Assembly: GCA_037043015.1 (NCBI GenBank) | Contig: CM073327.1 | Span: forward strand, 15,606,727 to 15,670,726 | Direction of reading: 5' to 3' | DNA: 64,000 nt | Source of the DNA: Bryum argenteum | Lineage: Eukaryota > Streptophyta > Bryopsida > Bryales > Bryaceae | Shown here: one piece after another, positions 1-10,830 of the stretch | Layout of the letters: each line of letters starts with the position of its first letter | Numbering within the stretch: the first letter of the stretch is position 1 | Made by a program: the position numbers and the translations under genes | Notes under the pieces: generated by a model | The model's input: the letters and a program-made list of their open reading frames with translations, nothing else | Databases searched by the model: none | Told to the model about the DNA's origin: nothing

Positions 1-119
1 AAGAACGTTGTCCCGGTTCCTTTATTATGCAAAGAGGTATTGTTTCGTTATTATCAACGCTTGGATAAGATCAACGTTTTTGTTTTTCCAAAAACGTTTA
101 TCTAATTCAAGCACCACTG
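1..119. repeat. Tc1/mariner-type MITE, cut by window edge
   Basis: These bases match the right two thirds of the complete short element at 27945-28111 (shared stretches include TTATTATGCAAAGA and CAACGCTTGGATAAGATCAA). The copy ends in CACCACTG followed by TA at 120-121, as expected for a TA target site. Its left end lies outside the window. The end folds back on the inner motif, so it is probably a non-autonomous TA-inserting element. No coding capacity. Confidence 0.55.
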
Positions 120-121
120 TA

Positions 122-626
122 TGCATTTTCAAAGTTTGGCAAACTTAGACAACTATTACTAAAATTTGTCCCCTCATTATTTCAAGTCACATTTTTTGTG
201 AATTATGCTATTTAGTGAGTTCCTAGTCTTGAAATAAATTGGTAATTAAACATTGATAAGTGAACTTTTGGTGTAAATGCGTGTATTTATGAGGCGGCCA
301 CCGTATATGGGTGTTCCTACTCTAATACTTTTATACATAAGTCTATAAAAACATTTATTTTACTTGAGTAAAAGTATATTTTAAAATTAGGTGATCTTTT
401 ATTATAATCAACACACCATATAAAAAGGCTTCATAAAAACTAATCTTGTAGATATAATTTATTCCACTTCAGATGCAAGAAGACCTCAATTATAAACTAT
501 GTAAGTTTCATTGGAACTTCATAGATAGTACTCACTTGTTTCTAAGCCAAACAACTATTAGAAGAAAATATAATAAAAATTTGTCAACAAATTGAAGAGA
601 AGGTGAAAGCAAGTTATGAAAAAAAA
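122..626. other. AT-rich intergenic, upstream of F-box gene
   Basis: No ORF, repeat or RNA gene was recognised here. It holds the presumed promoter and 5' leader of the F-box gene. An in-frame TAG at 558-560 closes the reading frame upstream of the chosen start. Confidence 0.5.
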
Positions 627-1763
627 ATGAAGAGCTTTAAGAGAAGAAAGCTATCAAAGCAAGACTCGTGTTTAGATAATCAAGACCTCATTCCTGAGCT
701 TTGGAAAGAACTCCCTCATAATCTTCATGGCCATGTGTTTGCTCGTCTTCCCATCAATGATATTATTCGCTTGCGATGTTTGAATAAAACATGGAACGAT
801 ACTATCTCTGAGACTTCTTCATTTTTTACCGAAATTTGTGATGAAGCTCATCCGACAATTTTATCTTTGGTTACAAAATTAAAAGAGAGTATATCGGTGA
901 GGACTTTGGACTTCAAATATAACAAGTGGTACACACATACACTTCCATTAACAGGTTTAATAGGATCATCTATGGATAAAGAAGGATTGCTATGTTGTAT
1001 TGAACAAGAAAATGATTGTGTTCCAAAAATACATATGTTTAATCTAATTACAAGAGATTGGCAGCAATTGCCTCCAATGAATAGCACATCAAAGGTCACA
1101 AATTGTATGACATATGGTGATTATGTAATGTTATTTGAGGAGAGTGCAAAGTTCTTAGGGCGGAGAAATGTATTTCGTCATAAGCTATGGAATGGAAATG
1201 GAAAGTGGACCATGTCACAACTTGGTGATCACAATTCTCAACCAAAAGATCCATGGGTAAAATATGAGGATAAAATTGAGTCTAATTATAGTAAAAACAC
1301 ATTCATTTGTTTCCTAAAAAGTATCATGGAAAGAGTACCTTCAAAGCTAGTGAGTTGGGATTATCTCGAGCAATCATCATTTGGATTATGGAAGAAATTG
1401 GATAATTCCTCGGACATTCAATCAACAACAACAAAGTACTATATTGAAGAATATCATGAAGATCATAAAGAGCACTCTATTGAATATGCAAGGAAGATTA
1501 TTATTAATTGTCAAGTGTTGGAGTTTCTTCCATCTGAGATAGATGACAATGATAAAATGGAAGTATACACATGTGAAGGTTATTTGATGGTGATTGTATC
1601 AACTTTCAAAAGAGAACAATGTGGAAAGGAGTTTGCATGGCTTTATGATTTAGCAAGATGTATATGGACTACACTTGACCTTCCACAATTGCAAGCTATT
1701 CATTGTTGTATGAGCACATCTCTCAGGAAATCCAAATGGACATTAACTCCTTGTGATTCTTAA
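627..1763 (+). CDS. F-box protein with F-box-associated/kelch-like C-terminus
   Basis: Intronless gene for a 378-residue protein. Residues about 20-65 form an F-box (ELWKELPHNLHGHVFARLP, then an IRLRCLNKTWN core), the segment that binds SKP1 in SCF ubiquitin ligases. The remainder has weak kelch/F-box-associated features such as NLITRDWQQLPPM and would be the substrate-recognition part; its target cannot be read from sequence. The start is the ATG at 627. The frame is open back to a TAG at 558, but the only earlier candidate start is a GTG at 603, unlikely in a plant. The stop is TAA at 1761-1763. Codon use is AT-rich, like the surroundings and unlike the GC-richer multi-exon genes nearby. 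The basic N-terminus (KRRKLSK) could be a nuclear signal. Family assignment is firm, function unknown. Confidence 0.85.
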   Translation: MKSFKRRKLSKQDSCLDNQDLIPELWKELPHNLHGHVFARLPINDIIRLRCLNKTWNDTISETSSFFTEICDEAHPTILSLVTKLKESISVRTLDFKYNKWYTHTLPLTGLIGSSMDKEGLLCCIEQENDCVPKIHMFNLITRDWQQLPPMNSTSKVTNCMTYGDYVMLFEESAKFLGRRNVFRHKLWNGNGKWTMSQLGDHNSQPKDPWVKYEDKIESNYSKNTFICFLKSIMERVPSKLVSWDYLEQSSFGLWKKLDNSSDIQSTTTKYYIEEYHEDHKEHSIEYARKIIINCQVLEFLPSEIDDNDKMEVYTCEGYLMVIVSTFKREQCGKEFAWLYDLARCIWTTLDLPQLQAIHCCMSTSLRKSKWTLTPCDS

Positions 1764-2838
1764 AGCTCCGAAACCCAAAATTGCATTTTATTACCTCTAT
1801 GTTTGAATTGCGTTATAGACCGATGTTTAATATTTTTTGAGAACCTTCAAGCCATGTTAGTATCTTGCATCTATTCCTATTTCAAGTACCCTTGTAAATT
1901 TCAAGTGTTGCATACGCACTATATTTGTAACTATAATGGTTGAAAGCTCATGCAAAACATTTTGTGGGCATTGTTTCAAAGACATACTTTACTTTGTGCA
2001 AAGGTGGACTTGATGATTATTACCCTAAAACATTTTGAACATATTGATTCCATGTGGTAGCTAATTTGTATTTTTGCTTGAAAGGAATATGCTATATGTG
2101 ATATGTGTTTTACTATATCATTGTTTCTATACCTTTTTAAACTTAGAGAAAAATATGCATGAAGATTGAAAAGATGTAATGAGTCTCTAAAACTTTGTAG
2201 GGACATACTCAATTTAGTTTACCGTTGCTCCCTATCCAATGAGTTGGCTATGACAAAGTCAGTGTCTACACACACAACGGAGGGTGCAACAAAGTGCACA
2301 ATGGAAGTGACGAAGCTCTTTGAATGTTTCCAAAAAGGTATTGCAATTTTTATGGCAAATCACGGCAAAGCTTTCATCCATAGACACACAAACGAAAGGT
2401 TGGAGCATCATTTGTGGTAGGTACATCAAGTTACCACACTTTGGTCATCTCTAACCATTTTGGCATGTAGTCAACAGGAAAAATTTCAACATAAAAACAT
2501 TTTTGTTGTCTGCATGTAAAAAATGTCATAGAAGACAAAAATATTAACTACTAAGTGAACAATGTTCACAGTTGTTCTCTCAAGAACAATTATGATTTGG
2601 ACTTTTACACAAATGCATTGAATGGATTATTACAAACAGGATGTTGATTTTTCCAACATGAGAGGGTCTTGTACCTCCATTGTGGTTTAGTCTACTTTTG
2701 AACTATTTCTCTTTAGTGATTAAGATTTAAGGCAATTTTGCAATTTTGCAAGGTTTTTAATTGAGCAAAGAAACTTGTTTTTCTTCAAGAATGATTGAAA
2801 TATAAGTGAACGACTTCCTTGTTAATAACCGGAAGAAT
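1764..2838. other. AT-rich intergenic
   Basis: Only short ORFs of under 90 codons occur here, without family resemblance. No repeat or RNA gene was recognised. Confidence 0.5.
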
Positions 2839-3285
2839 TTTTAGTAGCAATTCCCTAATCGAAAAGGATAAAAGACCACCCAAGAATTGAGAGCATTTAC
2901 AACACGCTTCACTCCATAATATGAACTTGTTTCAATCAATGATACAGAAAGTACAAAAATTGGTACTCTCTTTGAGAGTCTCCAAAAACGAATGTTCCTG
3001 CAGAGATAGTAATTTGCCACCATCTACTTACCAAAATCTTCTTCATGGCAAATATACAATAGCAAGCTCAGATCCTAATGAAAAAAACAGAAGATCACGC
3101 AAAAATAAAGAGCAATTGCAACACCTTTCACTCCATAGTGAGGAGCATAAAGAACCAGTTTCAGTCAATGATACAGAAAGTACAAGAAATGGTACTCTTG
3201 CGAGAGTCTCCAAAAACGAATGTTCTTGTAAAGATACTAATTTGCTACACTAAAACTAGCCACCATGGCCTCAATACAATGGCAA
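2839..3285. repeat. Diverged tandem duplication, about 220-bp unit
   Basis: Two head-to-tail copies, about 2839-3056 and 3059-3285. Shared blocks include TCAATGATACAGAAAGTACA and TCTCCAAAAACGAATGTTC, plus a CACTCCATA block further left. The second copy abuts the stop codon (3296-3298) of the minus-strand plastid gene, so it may form part of that gene's 3' UTR. The short ORFs within it look incidental. Confidence 0.7.
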
Positions 3286-3295
3286 GGATAGAAGA

Positions 3296-4345
3296 TCAAG
3301 GATTGAAAGCTTCAGGTGGTGGAGGCACAAGGATGACGCCCCGAGTGTCGAGCAATTGAATGAGCACCAAGTATCCAACTCCCAACAACACGGAGATGGC
3401 GCCTGTCACTATAGCCGTTCTCTGGCCTTTTGCAACCTCCGCCTCGGCTGCAATCCAATTCCATAGAATCATTAGTAAGAATGGGCTCAAGTGCACTTCA
3501 AAGGACCTCCCTAGCTACCAAGGGCAATTCTGAACCAAAAAGCGAGGTTTGTGGTTCCATTTTACACTTAGGTACACAATCTCTTGCAGTACCAAAACCT
3601 ATATAACTAAAACTAGGAAATAATCTTTACACAATAAGCCCAAATTAACACTACACATACACAAGAAACTCACCCGTCCAACCTCTCAATCAAACTAGGA
3701 GAGATCCTATCATTACTTAAAAAGAGTGTAATTTCCACCAAGAGTTGCACCAAGAATGTCTCATTCCACCAAATCCTGATAGAATGAGTCATTTCAGCTC
3801 GATGTAGATTGCACACTTTTCCACTAGTGTTGCACTCTAGCCAAGAAGATGTCTCATGCTTGTGACAAAAAGAAGACGGAGTTCAAGGATTCTTACCTTT
3901 CGCTCGTCTCTCGCTTATGGCGGGCTTGGGCGCCTCCGTGACCTCTGCTGCTTCTGTCTCATCCCCTTCCTTGGACCTTACAGCAACAACGCGCGGCTTC
4001 ACTTGGTGCTGAATGCTCCACGAAGCTGACGAGATTCCACCGTGTTAGCTAAAGCAATTGATCAAACTATCATGTCGAAAGTGGGAATTACATTACCTGA
4101 AGCTCGGGATGAATCTTCAAGAGCGCTGACGTGAAATTCGCCTCTTCTTTGCCATGACTGCCATGAAATCCGGTTCCATATCAAAAACCCTAGATGAATC
4201 TGCATTGTGTATGTTCTCAAAGAGAAGTTTGCTTCAATGTAGGCATTACCTGTGGCGTTAATGAGTGGGGATTGCTGCGAGCTGGCGAGGCGAAGCTACA
4301 CAACGTTGGCACAGACGAAGACGCCACTGCCATGGCCTGCGCCAT
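3296..4345 (-). CDS. Small plastid-targeted single-pass membrane protein (4 exons)
   Basis: Spliced gene on the minus strand. Exons are complement(4250-4345), (4097-4199), (3897-4025) and (3296-3447); all introns are GT-AG and the frame holds across every junction (480 nt, 159 aa). The N-terminus MAQAMAVASSSVPTLCSFAS is Ser/Ala-rich with no acidic residues, typical of a chloroplast transit peptide. The middle is charged (EGDETEAAEVTEAPKPAISE). The C-terminus has one hydrophobic span (TAIVTGAISVLLGVGYLVLI) followed by a proline-rich tail, PPPPEAFNP. The start is the first ATG after an in-frame TAG 12 nt upstream. I infer an inner-envelope or thylakoid protein. The C-terminus looks like a conserved plant plastid family, but I cannot name it. 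Intron 3 (3448-3896) is the longest. Confidence 0.8.
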
Positions 4346-4803
4346 TGCAATTTGCTAATTTCGAGACGAAATTCAAGACTCCCAGCAACTCCCTGCCACA
4401 ACATTCGCAAGCCCATCAATTACATTCCCAGCCCGCCCATGATTCACCAGTTTCCCTCGTGCCCAATCCTCAAATTCTTCGTTTCATCACCTGGATACCA
4501 CATTCTGATTCTAACACATTTGGCGACGTCAGCTGTACAATTAATGGAGGGTGCGCGCAGTACCTGCGAACGGGATTCAGGCTGAATGAGTCCTCAGCGC
4601 CACTCTTGGCGCCCGCATTCGTGAGTTTTCTCGAGAGGTGGGCAGCGGGAATGTTCAGCTTATCGCCGGCATGAGCAATTGGAGTCCAGTGCTCGACTGT
4701 ACAACGTGGCCATAAAGTGGATATCTTCACGAAGTCACATTTGGATGCACTTCACTCGTCCAAAAGAGGTGTCCGATTTGGCTTCGGTAAGTTTTTCCAA
4801 AAG
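4346..4803. other. Presumed promoter/5' UTR of the plastid gene
   Basis: GC-richer stretch directly upstream of the minus-strand start. The plus-strand ORFs over 4252-4674 are antisense to exon 1 and its leader and have no recognisable domains, so I read this as regulatory/leader DNA ending at the pogo-element insertion site. Confidence 0.45.
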
Positions 4804-4805
4804 TA

Positions 4806-4830
4806 AGGTCACCCTGCCTATTCCCGTCCG
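4806..4830. repeat. Left terminal inverted repeat of the pogo-like element
   Basis: Starts AGGTCACCCTGCC and pairs with the reverse complement of 14822-14846 with one mismatch in 25. Preceded by the TA target duplication. Confidence 0.9.
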
Positions 4831-4999
4831 ATTAAGGAAGTCGACCACTTACATATAAAATTCGACTGTGGATTTCTTTCCCCAACTTAGCAAATGGAAG
4901 TGCGAAATAATGCAAGTGGAAAAATTAATTTTCAATAAGAACCCGATTTACAGTGAAATTTTGTAGTCTGGAATAGTAGATGCCTATAAGTGGACATAG

Positions 5000-5487
5000 T
5001 GTCAGGGACACGGAAACAGATGACAAGAATATCTGGAAACTAACGAAAACTGACAAGAGCTTGGATTAACAAGAAGAGTACACGAATAACACCAAGAGAG
5101 GTGGGCTAGAGCTCCAAAGATGCGTTGTCGGGAGACCAAGAACTCTTCACCTCGACTCCTATATATACTTCTAAACCCAAGAAGCTTCTAGAACTTCTAC
5201 TGAAATGGGATGCTTCTAGAACTTCTACCAAAGCTAGGATGCTTCTAGAACTTCTACCACCTGGGATGCTTCTAGAACTTTTTTTACCAGAAGCTGGGAT
5301 GCTTCTGAAGGTTCTAGAGACTAGATTCTGTAAGGTTAGAGACTAGATTCTAGAAGGTTCCCTGAGACTAGCTTCTGAAGGTCTAAAGACTTCCTTCTGT
5401 AGAAGGTTAGAAACTTTCTTTCTAGAAGGTTCCGGAGACTTCTAGAGACTTCCTTCTGAGAAGGTTCCAGAGCCTATGTCCCTAACA
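5000..5487 (-). repeat. 3' LTR of the Ty3 element
   Basis: About 488 bp, homologous over most of its length to 10677-11144. In the element's sense it starts TGTTAGGGACA and ends TGTCCCTGACA, an 11-bp inverted terminal match with one mismatch. Its TTCTAGAA repeats are degraded: I count 6 against 13 in the 5' LTR, with variants such as TTCTGAAGG and TTCTGTAAGG. Confidence 0.92.
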
Positions 5488-5501
5488 TCACCCCCTTCTT
5501 T
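5488..5501 (-). other. Polypurine tract of the Ty3 element
   Basis: On the minus strand this reads AAAGAAGGGGGTGA immediately before the 3' LTR, the position and composition expected of the plus-strand primer for reverse transcription. Confidence 0.75.
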
Positions 5502-6022
5502 AGCTTCGAGGTCTCCTAGAAGAATGCTGTTGAGTTAATACCAACGCAGAAAAAATGAAGATCCGCCGCATCACGCCTGGCAATGAACTCCAATTGTTGT
5601 TCACGGCGGTAAGTGGTTCATTGGTCCTCGCCTCACCCACGGTAGTGGCCACGCGCCCACTTCCGACCAGCGTGAATCTCCGTGTCTTCATTGTGAAATT
5701 GTCCCGCAAACACGCGCCCAAGACACATTGAACGCAGCTCCATTTCGAATACAATCACCAATGATCGGTTCTTGGTATCCTTCGTCGTTGTCGCAGATGC
5801 AGCGGTTCTTCATCTCGAGGTCGTCTTCGTGAGTTTCTTTGGTTGAGATAGCATAACCGGCATACTTTCTATCTCTTGATTATCCATATCACAAGACTAA
5901 ACTATGGCTACTAGAAAATTTCTACTCAATCTTGAGACAAAATAACTACATCAACTATGAATTTTTGTGATGCACTCCTCCCTTTTATGTTCCTAGGTGG
6001 GCAAGCGTCGGAAAAAAAGCTA

Positions 6023-8732
6023 TCATTGAACCGGCTTGTTTACGAGGATATCGTTGATGAAACTCCTGTACCTTCTCAGCGCGTTTGCGAGATTTTCGGC
6101 ATCCTCCCATGTTCGTTCATTAATATCGTAGCCGCTCCAATGCACGAGGTATTCTAGTTTTCCCCATCTTCGCCGTGAATCTAGTATCTTATCTACCTCG
6201 TATTCCTCATGGTTCTCGATTTCGACACTAGGTGGCGGGCCTTGCACTCTTCCAGGAAAAGTAGACTCTCGATAAGGTTCCAACAAGGACACGTGGAAGA
6301 CTGGTTGTACCTTCATAGCAAATTTTAGTAGCTCTAGCGTGCGCCACCTGGATTGATTTGCTTCTCGATGACAAACGACCCCAATCTTGATAGTCCAACT
6401 TTTCACATGGCCGCTTGGTTTTGATGTTTAAATCGAAGCGACCATACCTTATCTCCAATCTTGAAAGTGGGTGCCTTATTCAAAAATTTATCGTGAACGC
6501 TTGTAAGACTCTTGGGCGGTTTGTAATTGAAGTCGCAACGTAGCTTGAAGCTCCGATAGGTTGTCTCACAAAGCCTTCACTGCCGGGTTGTTATTGGCGG
6601 CTGGATTTAACAAATCAAGTTTCGGATGGTATCCATAATTGGCAAAAAACGGTGTTTGTTGAGACGACGCATGAAGGGTGTTGTTGTAGGCAAATTCGGC
6701 AAACGGTAGATATTCGGCCCAATCGGTAGTTGATGGTGCAGCGTAGATACTGCTCCAAGACTTGATTTACCCGTTCCGTCTGACCGTCAGTTTGAGGATG
6801 AAAGGCTGAAGAAAGCTTGATATCCACCTTCAAAATCTCGAAAAGAGATCTCCAGAATTTGGAGACGAACTGAGTTCTTCGATCCGACACGATGTCATCT
6901 GGCAAGCCATGATAACAATATACATTATCAAGAAAAAGTCTTGCTGTGTCCTCGCTTGACGATGTCTTCTTGCAAGGAATAAAATGCGCCATCTTTGTAA
7001 GCGATCCACCACAACAAAGATCTTTGTCGAACGACTTGAAGGCGGCAGGTCGTAATGAAGTCCATGGAAATCAAGACCACGGTCGATGCGGAATAAGCAA
7101 TGGCCCGCAGAAGTCCATAGGCGATCTTGGGGTTTTTGACCTTGAACAAATATCACAAGAGAGACAAACTCCTTCACATCCTTCCACATTTTAGGCCACC
7201 AAAAATCTCGCGAAATAAGCTCCAATGTCTTGTTGTATCCAAAATGTCCCCTTTCTTTGAAAGCCGTGGCGAGATTGAAGAACTCAAGTCGTGTTGGTCC
7301 CTTTGGGAATATATAATCGCTTCTTCAAAATACAAAAGATCTCCCTCCACTCAACTTGTCATTATCGGCACGCTTCGATCTCAAGAGCTACTGAATCTTT
7401 GGTTGTTACAAATGCGTCGCAGTCGAGGAAGTCCGCATCAATTGGCACGACAAAGAAATAAGAAATTCTAAAATGCTCGGTTTCAACAATGTGGTGCATT
7501 GTTGATCAAATGCTTCTTCTCCGGTCTTAGGCGTGAGATACGATCTCCTCGATAACGCATCCAATAGTCCTTGCCGCTTCCTCAGCCGATAGGTGATAAC
7601 AAAATCAAATCGCGACAACGACTTATTCCACCGAAACAGACGTCGATTCAAGATTCGAGCCGACATGAAGTCTTTCGAAATTCTTGTGATCTGTGATATA
7701 CTGGTCACTGGGATCTGCGCCGCCCTTCGAAAGTGTCTCCACTCTTGGAAGGAATCCACTATGGCAAGGAGTTCCTTATCGTGGATTTCGTAGTTAATTT
7801 CCGCAGCAGAGAACTTCCGAGAATAAGACGCAAATCGGATGAAGCCTCCCGTCTGCGCCCATCTCGTGAAAACGGCTCCCAAAGAAAAATCGAAGCATCG
7901 GTCTCCAAATAGAAGGCCTTTGCAAAGTCGAGTGTAGCGGACCGGAGCCGTAGTGAACGCCGTCTTGAGATCTTGAAATACTCGTTCGGCTTGAGGTCCC
8001 CATTCTAGCTTGTCCTTCTGCGTCAATCGGGTGAGTGGAGCGGCACCCGAGAATAATTCTTGATGAAGATCCGATAGAAGTTAAGAAAATCCAAGAAAAA
8101 CATTGTACGTCTCTAACCGTCTTGAACCTCCTGGGATACAATGCTTCCACCTTCTTGGGGTCCATCTTCAAGCCGTCTGTAGTCGCAATGAACCCTAGAA
8201 ACTCCATCTCGGTTTGGTGGAATAGGCACTTCTTCATCTTGGCGTAGAGTCGCCGTTCGTAGTTTTCGAGGACTAAACGAACGTCTTCTTCGTCGCTCTC
8301 TTCTTTTTTGGAAAATATCGGGATGTCATCCAGGATAGATGACAACAAAGTCGTCAAGTACTCCCGAAAGATGTCATTCATCATGTGTTGGAAAAGCAAA
8401 GGGGCGTTGGTAAGGCCAAAAGCATGACATTATATTCAAAATGGCCATACTCAGATGCGGGCGCCGTCTTCCACTCATCTCCTTCATTGATCCGTCACGA
8501 GGTTGTAAGCTCCCCCCGGATCAATTTTTGTAAAGATCTTTGCACGCCCGAGCCGCTCCAAGAGGCTAGAGATCGAGGGTAGCGGGTAACGATTTTTCTT
8601 AGTTTACCTTGTTGAGGCCTCGATAGTCCACGCACATTCGCAAGGAGCCATCCTTCTTCTTTACGAACAAGATCGGTCTGCCCCCTGACTTTGAATGACG
8701 AATGAAGTTCTTCGCTAGATTCTCGCAATGTA
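6023..8732 (-). pseudogene. Ty3 pol remnant: reverse transcriptase, RNase H, integrase, chromodomain
   Basis: Read on the minus strand, domains follow the Ty3 order. Reverse transcriptase spans about 8730-7870, with KMKKCLFHQTEMEFLGF and a damaged YLDD region reading SILDDIPIFSK. RNase H follows at about 7990-7560 (FASYSRKFSAAEINYEIHDK). Integrase covers about 7225-6560 (VSDRRTQFVSKFWRSLF, AFHPQTDGQTERVNQ). The terminal chromodomain at about 6260-6090 has EYEVDKILDSRRRWGKLEY and LVHWSGYDINERTWE, retaining the aromatic positions that bind methylated histone H3 in other chromodomains. Several frameshifts separate these pieces, so no continuous polyprotein exists. In family members the chromodomain guides integration to heterochromatin. 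Confidence 0.9.
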
Positions 8733-9274
8733 TTTTCGCAGCTCCGCTAACTCCGTTTGAGAGAGATTGTAGATTGGGCCAAAAGCGGTTGTTTCCTTCT
8801 AGCAGGGTCTATAAAGCGCGGTCGTATGGCCGATCTTTCGATAGCATGTCCGCGTTCTTCTTCTTCAAACACGTCCTCAAAATCTCAGATTCTTTCTGGT
8901 ATCTTTGCCGTCGAACTCTTCTCCGTCTTTAGTTGAAATTTGCGTAGATGACGAAGGTCTTTCATTCTTTGGATGATCGTCTGAACGCCCTTGCTCCAAT
9001 AAACAATGGTTTCTCTATCTTGGGATGTCTACTAGGTTGGCTCTTGGCGTTTCTTTGGAAAAAGTCATTTTCCGCAACTTCTAATCTATGGTAGGGTTAT
9101 GTTGTTCTAACCAGGGAGAGACCTAGGATGACGGGGTTTGACGGGGTTAATGACATTAAAAACAACGTAACTACTATGGTCCTTAAACGCCACCTCTATA
9201 GTGCTTGATTCACGCCGTGGCTGCCGCACAATAAAGGTCGTCCATCTATTACCTCTACGTGAACAGGCTTGGAT

Positions 9275-10470
9275 TTACATACTAGACGAATCACTCGTGG
9301 CGCTAAAAAATTCTTCATCTAAAAACAAGTAGATGCTCCCGAATCTAATAGCGCTAAAGTTTTGTGTTTTTGAGGACCAAGAGACAACGGAATTGTAAAA
9401 ACAATGGGCGGGTTGGGGCGGAGAAAGAGAACTCGATTGTTGTCGCGGCGTTGAATCGTCCCAAACCGCACGGTTCCTCTCTTGTGGTGGGCATCGTCGT
9501 TTTCGGGATCGCCGCTCTCCTAGTCTTAACAATGCTGCAGTTACGCTTCTTGGGCAATTTCCAACCTTGTGACCTTCTTCTCCCAGAGACAAACAGTCCT
9601 TCTTCCATACGCCGTTTTCTTCTCTTCCGGAGTAAGAGTTACGACACGCATGCGCGTCGATTTGCGTGGCTTCCGCGCCTCCGAATGAGAACTCGAATTG
9701 TTCGCCAACATACTCGTGGTGTAGCGATTCGTTTGGTATTTTGGGCGCTGGTCTTGGACGACGCCGAATAAACGGTTGTCGCACTTTACGACTTGGCTAA
9801 TGGCTTCGTTGAGCGTTTGCGGATCGGGAAGGGATAAAAGTAGGTCCTTCACATCATCCTCAAACCCCAATAAAACGACTCACCAATCTTCTTCGCCCCA
9901 ATGATGTCACTAGCCAGGTTATCCAAACCGATCGTGAAGATCGATGCGAGCGCGTCCCTTGTCGTAGTGATCGGATCTTTGTTGTAGCCCATCGAACTCA
10001 CATGTTCGCCAAATGCTTCGCAAATCTTCCAAACGTCTCAAAGTTCTTCGAGGAATTGGCGATCGTTTACCGAACAAGGGCAAACCACGCATGCGTGAGC
10101 TTGTCGCATAGCGAGTTCCAACAAGTCCAACACGCGCCTCCTCCGTTGGATATCGTTCAGGCTGTAAAACTATTATCAACTTGATTTGGTTGACAAAACC
10201 TCGAAACTTGGAACGCGTTCCGTCGAACTTGTCAGGAAGACTAACTCTGGGCTCCTTCCGTTGTTGAATCATTGGGTTTTGTTGAACTAAAGGTGTAGTC
10301 GCCTCCTCCGATGTAGTAGCTTGAGACTAGTGAATCCTGGATGATGTTATCCCGGATGCTTCATCATTGTGAAGTCTTGCCATGGCTCCTTCTATCTCCG
10401 CTTGTCTCTGTGATAACGTAGCAAGAGCATTCATGATGGCGTCCAATTTGGATTCCAAATTTTCAGCCAT
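9275..10470 (-). pseudogene. Ty3 gag and protease remnant
   Basis: Gag begins at the ATG at 10470 (MAENLESKLDAIMNALATL, a short coiled-coil-like start). It continues in other frames through VSLPDKFDGTRSKFRGFVNQ (about 10240) and a damaged zinc knuckle reading CLSLGEEGHKVGNCP (about 9600-9550). A protease motif DSGAS is readable at about 9332-9346 in another frame. Frameshifts break the gene at several points. The 8733-9274 stretch continues protease/linker sequence but is too eroded to divide further. Confidence 0.8.
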
Positions 10471-10819
10471 ATTGACGTCTTGATCTTTGACCAAATCTAT
10501 GAATGAAAAGAAAAAAATTTGACAAGAGAACACTATTAATTTACAGGAGGCTACTCCGCAACCTCTAAAACGCCTCAAGACTCCAAGAAGAGGGGTAATC
10601 CACTCTCTCCAACAAGAAGGGACTAGCTCGATATCTCATGAGAAGGCGATCTCGACAAATCATCGAGGGCACTAAATGTATTTACAAGAATATCTGGAAA
10701 CTAACGAAAACTGACAAGAGCTTGGATTAACAAGAAGAGTACACGAATAACACCAAGAGAGGTGGGCTAGAGCTCCAAAAGATGCGTTGTCGAGACTGAA
10801 GAACTCTTCAGCCTCGGCT

Positions 10820-10830
10820 CCTATATATAC
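10820..10830 (-). promoter_or_regulatory. TATA box of the 5' LTR
   Basis: The minus strand reads GTATATATAGG, directly downstream of the last TTCTAGAA motif and upstream of the LTR part present in R/U5. This is the position expected for the retrotransposon core promoter. Confidence 0.7.

Noticed and set aside
4252-4674. Plus-strand ORF of 140 codons
   Set aside because: Antisense to exon 1 and the leader of the plastid-protein gene, which has a coherent transit peptide and four in-frame splice junctions.
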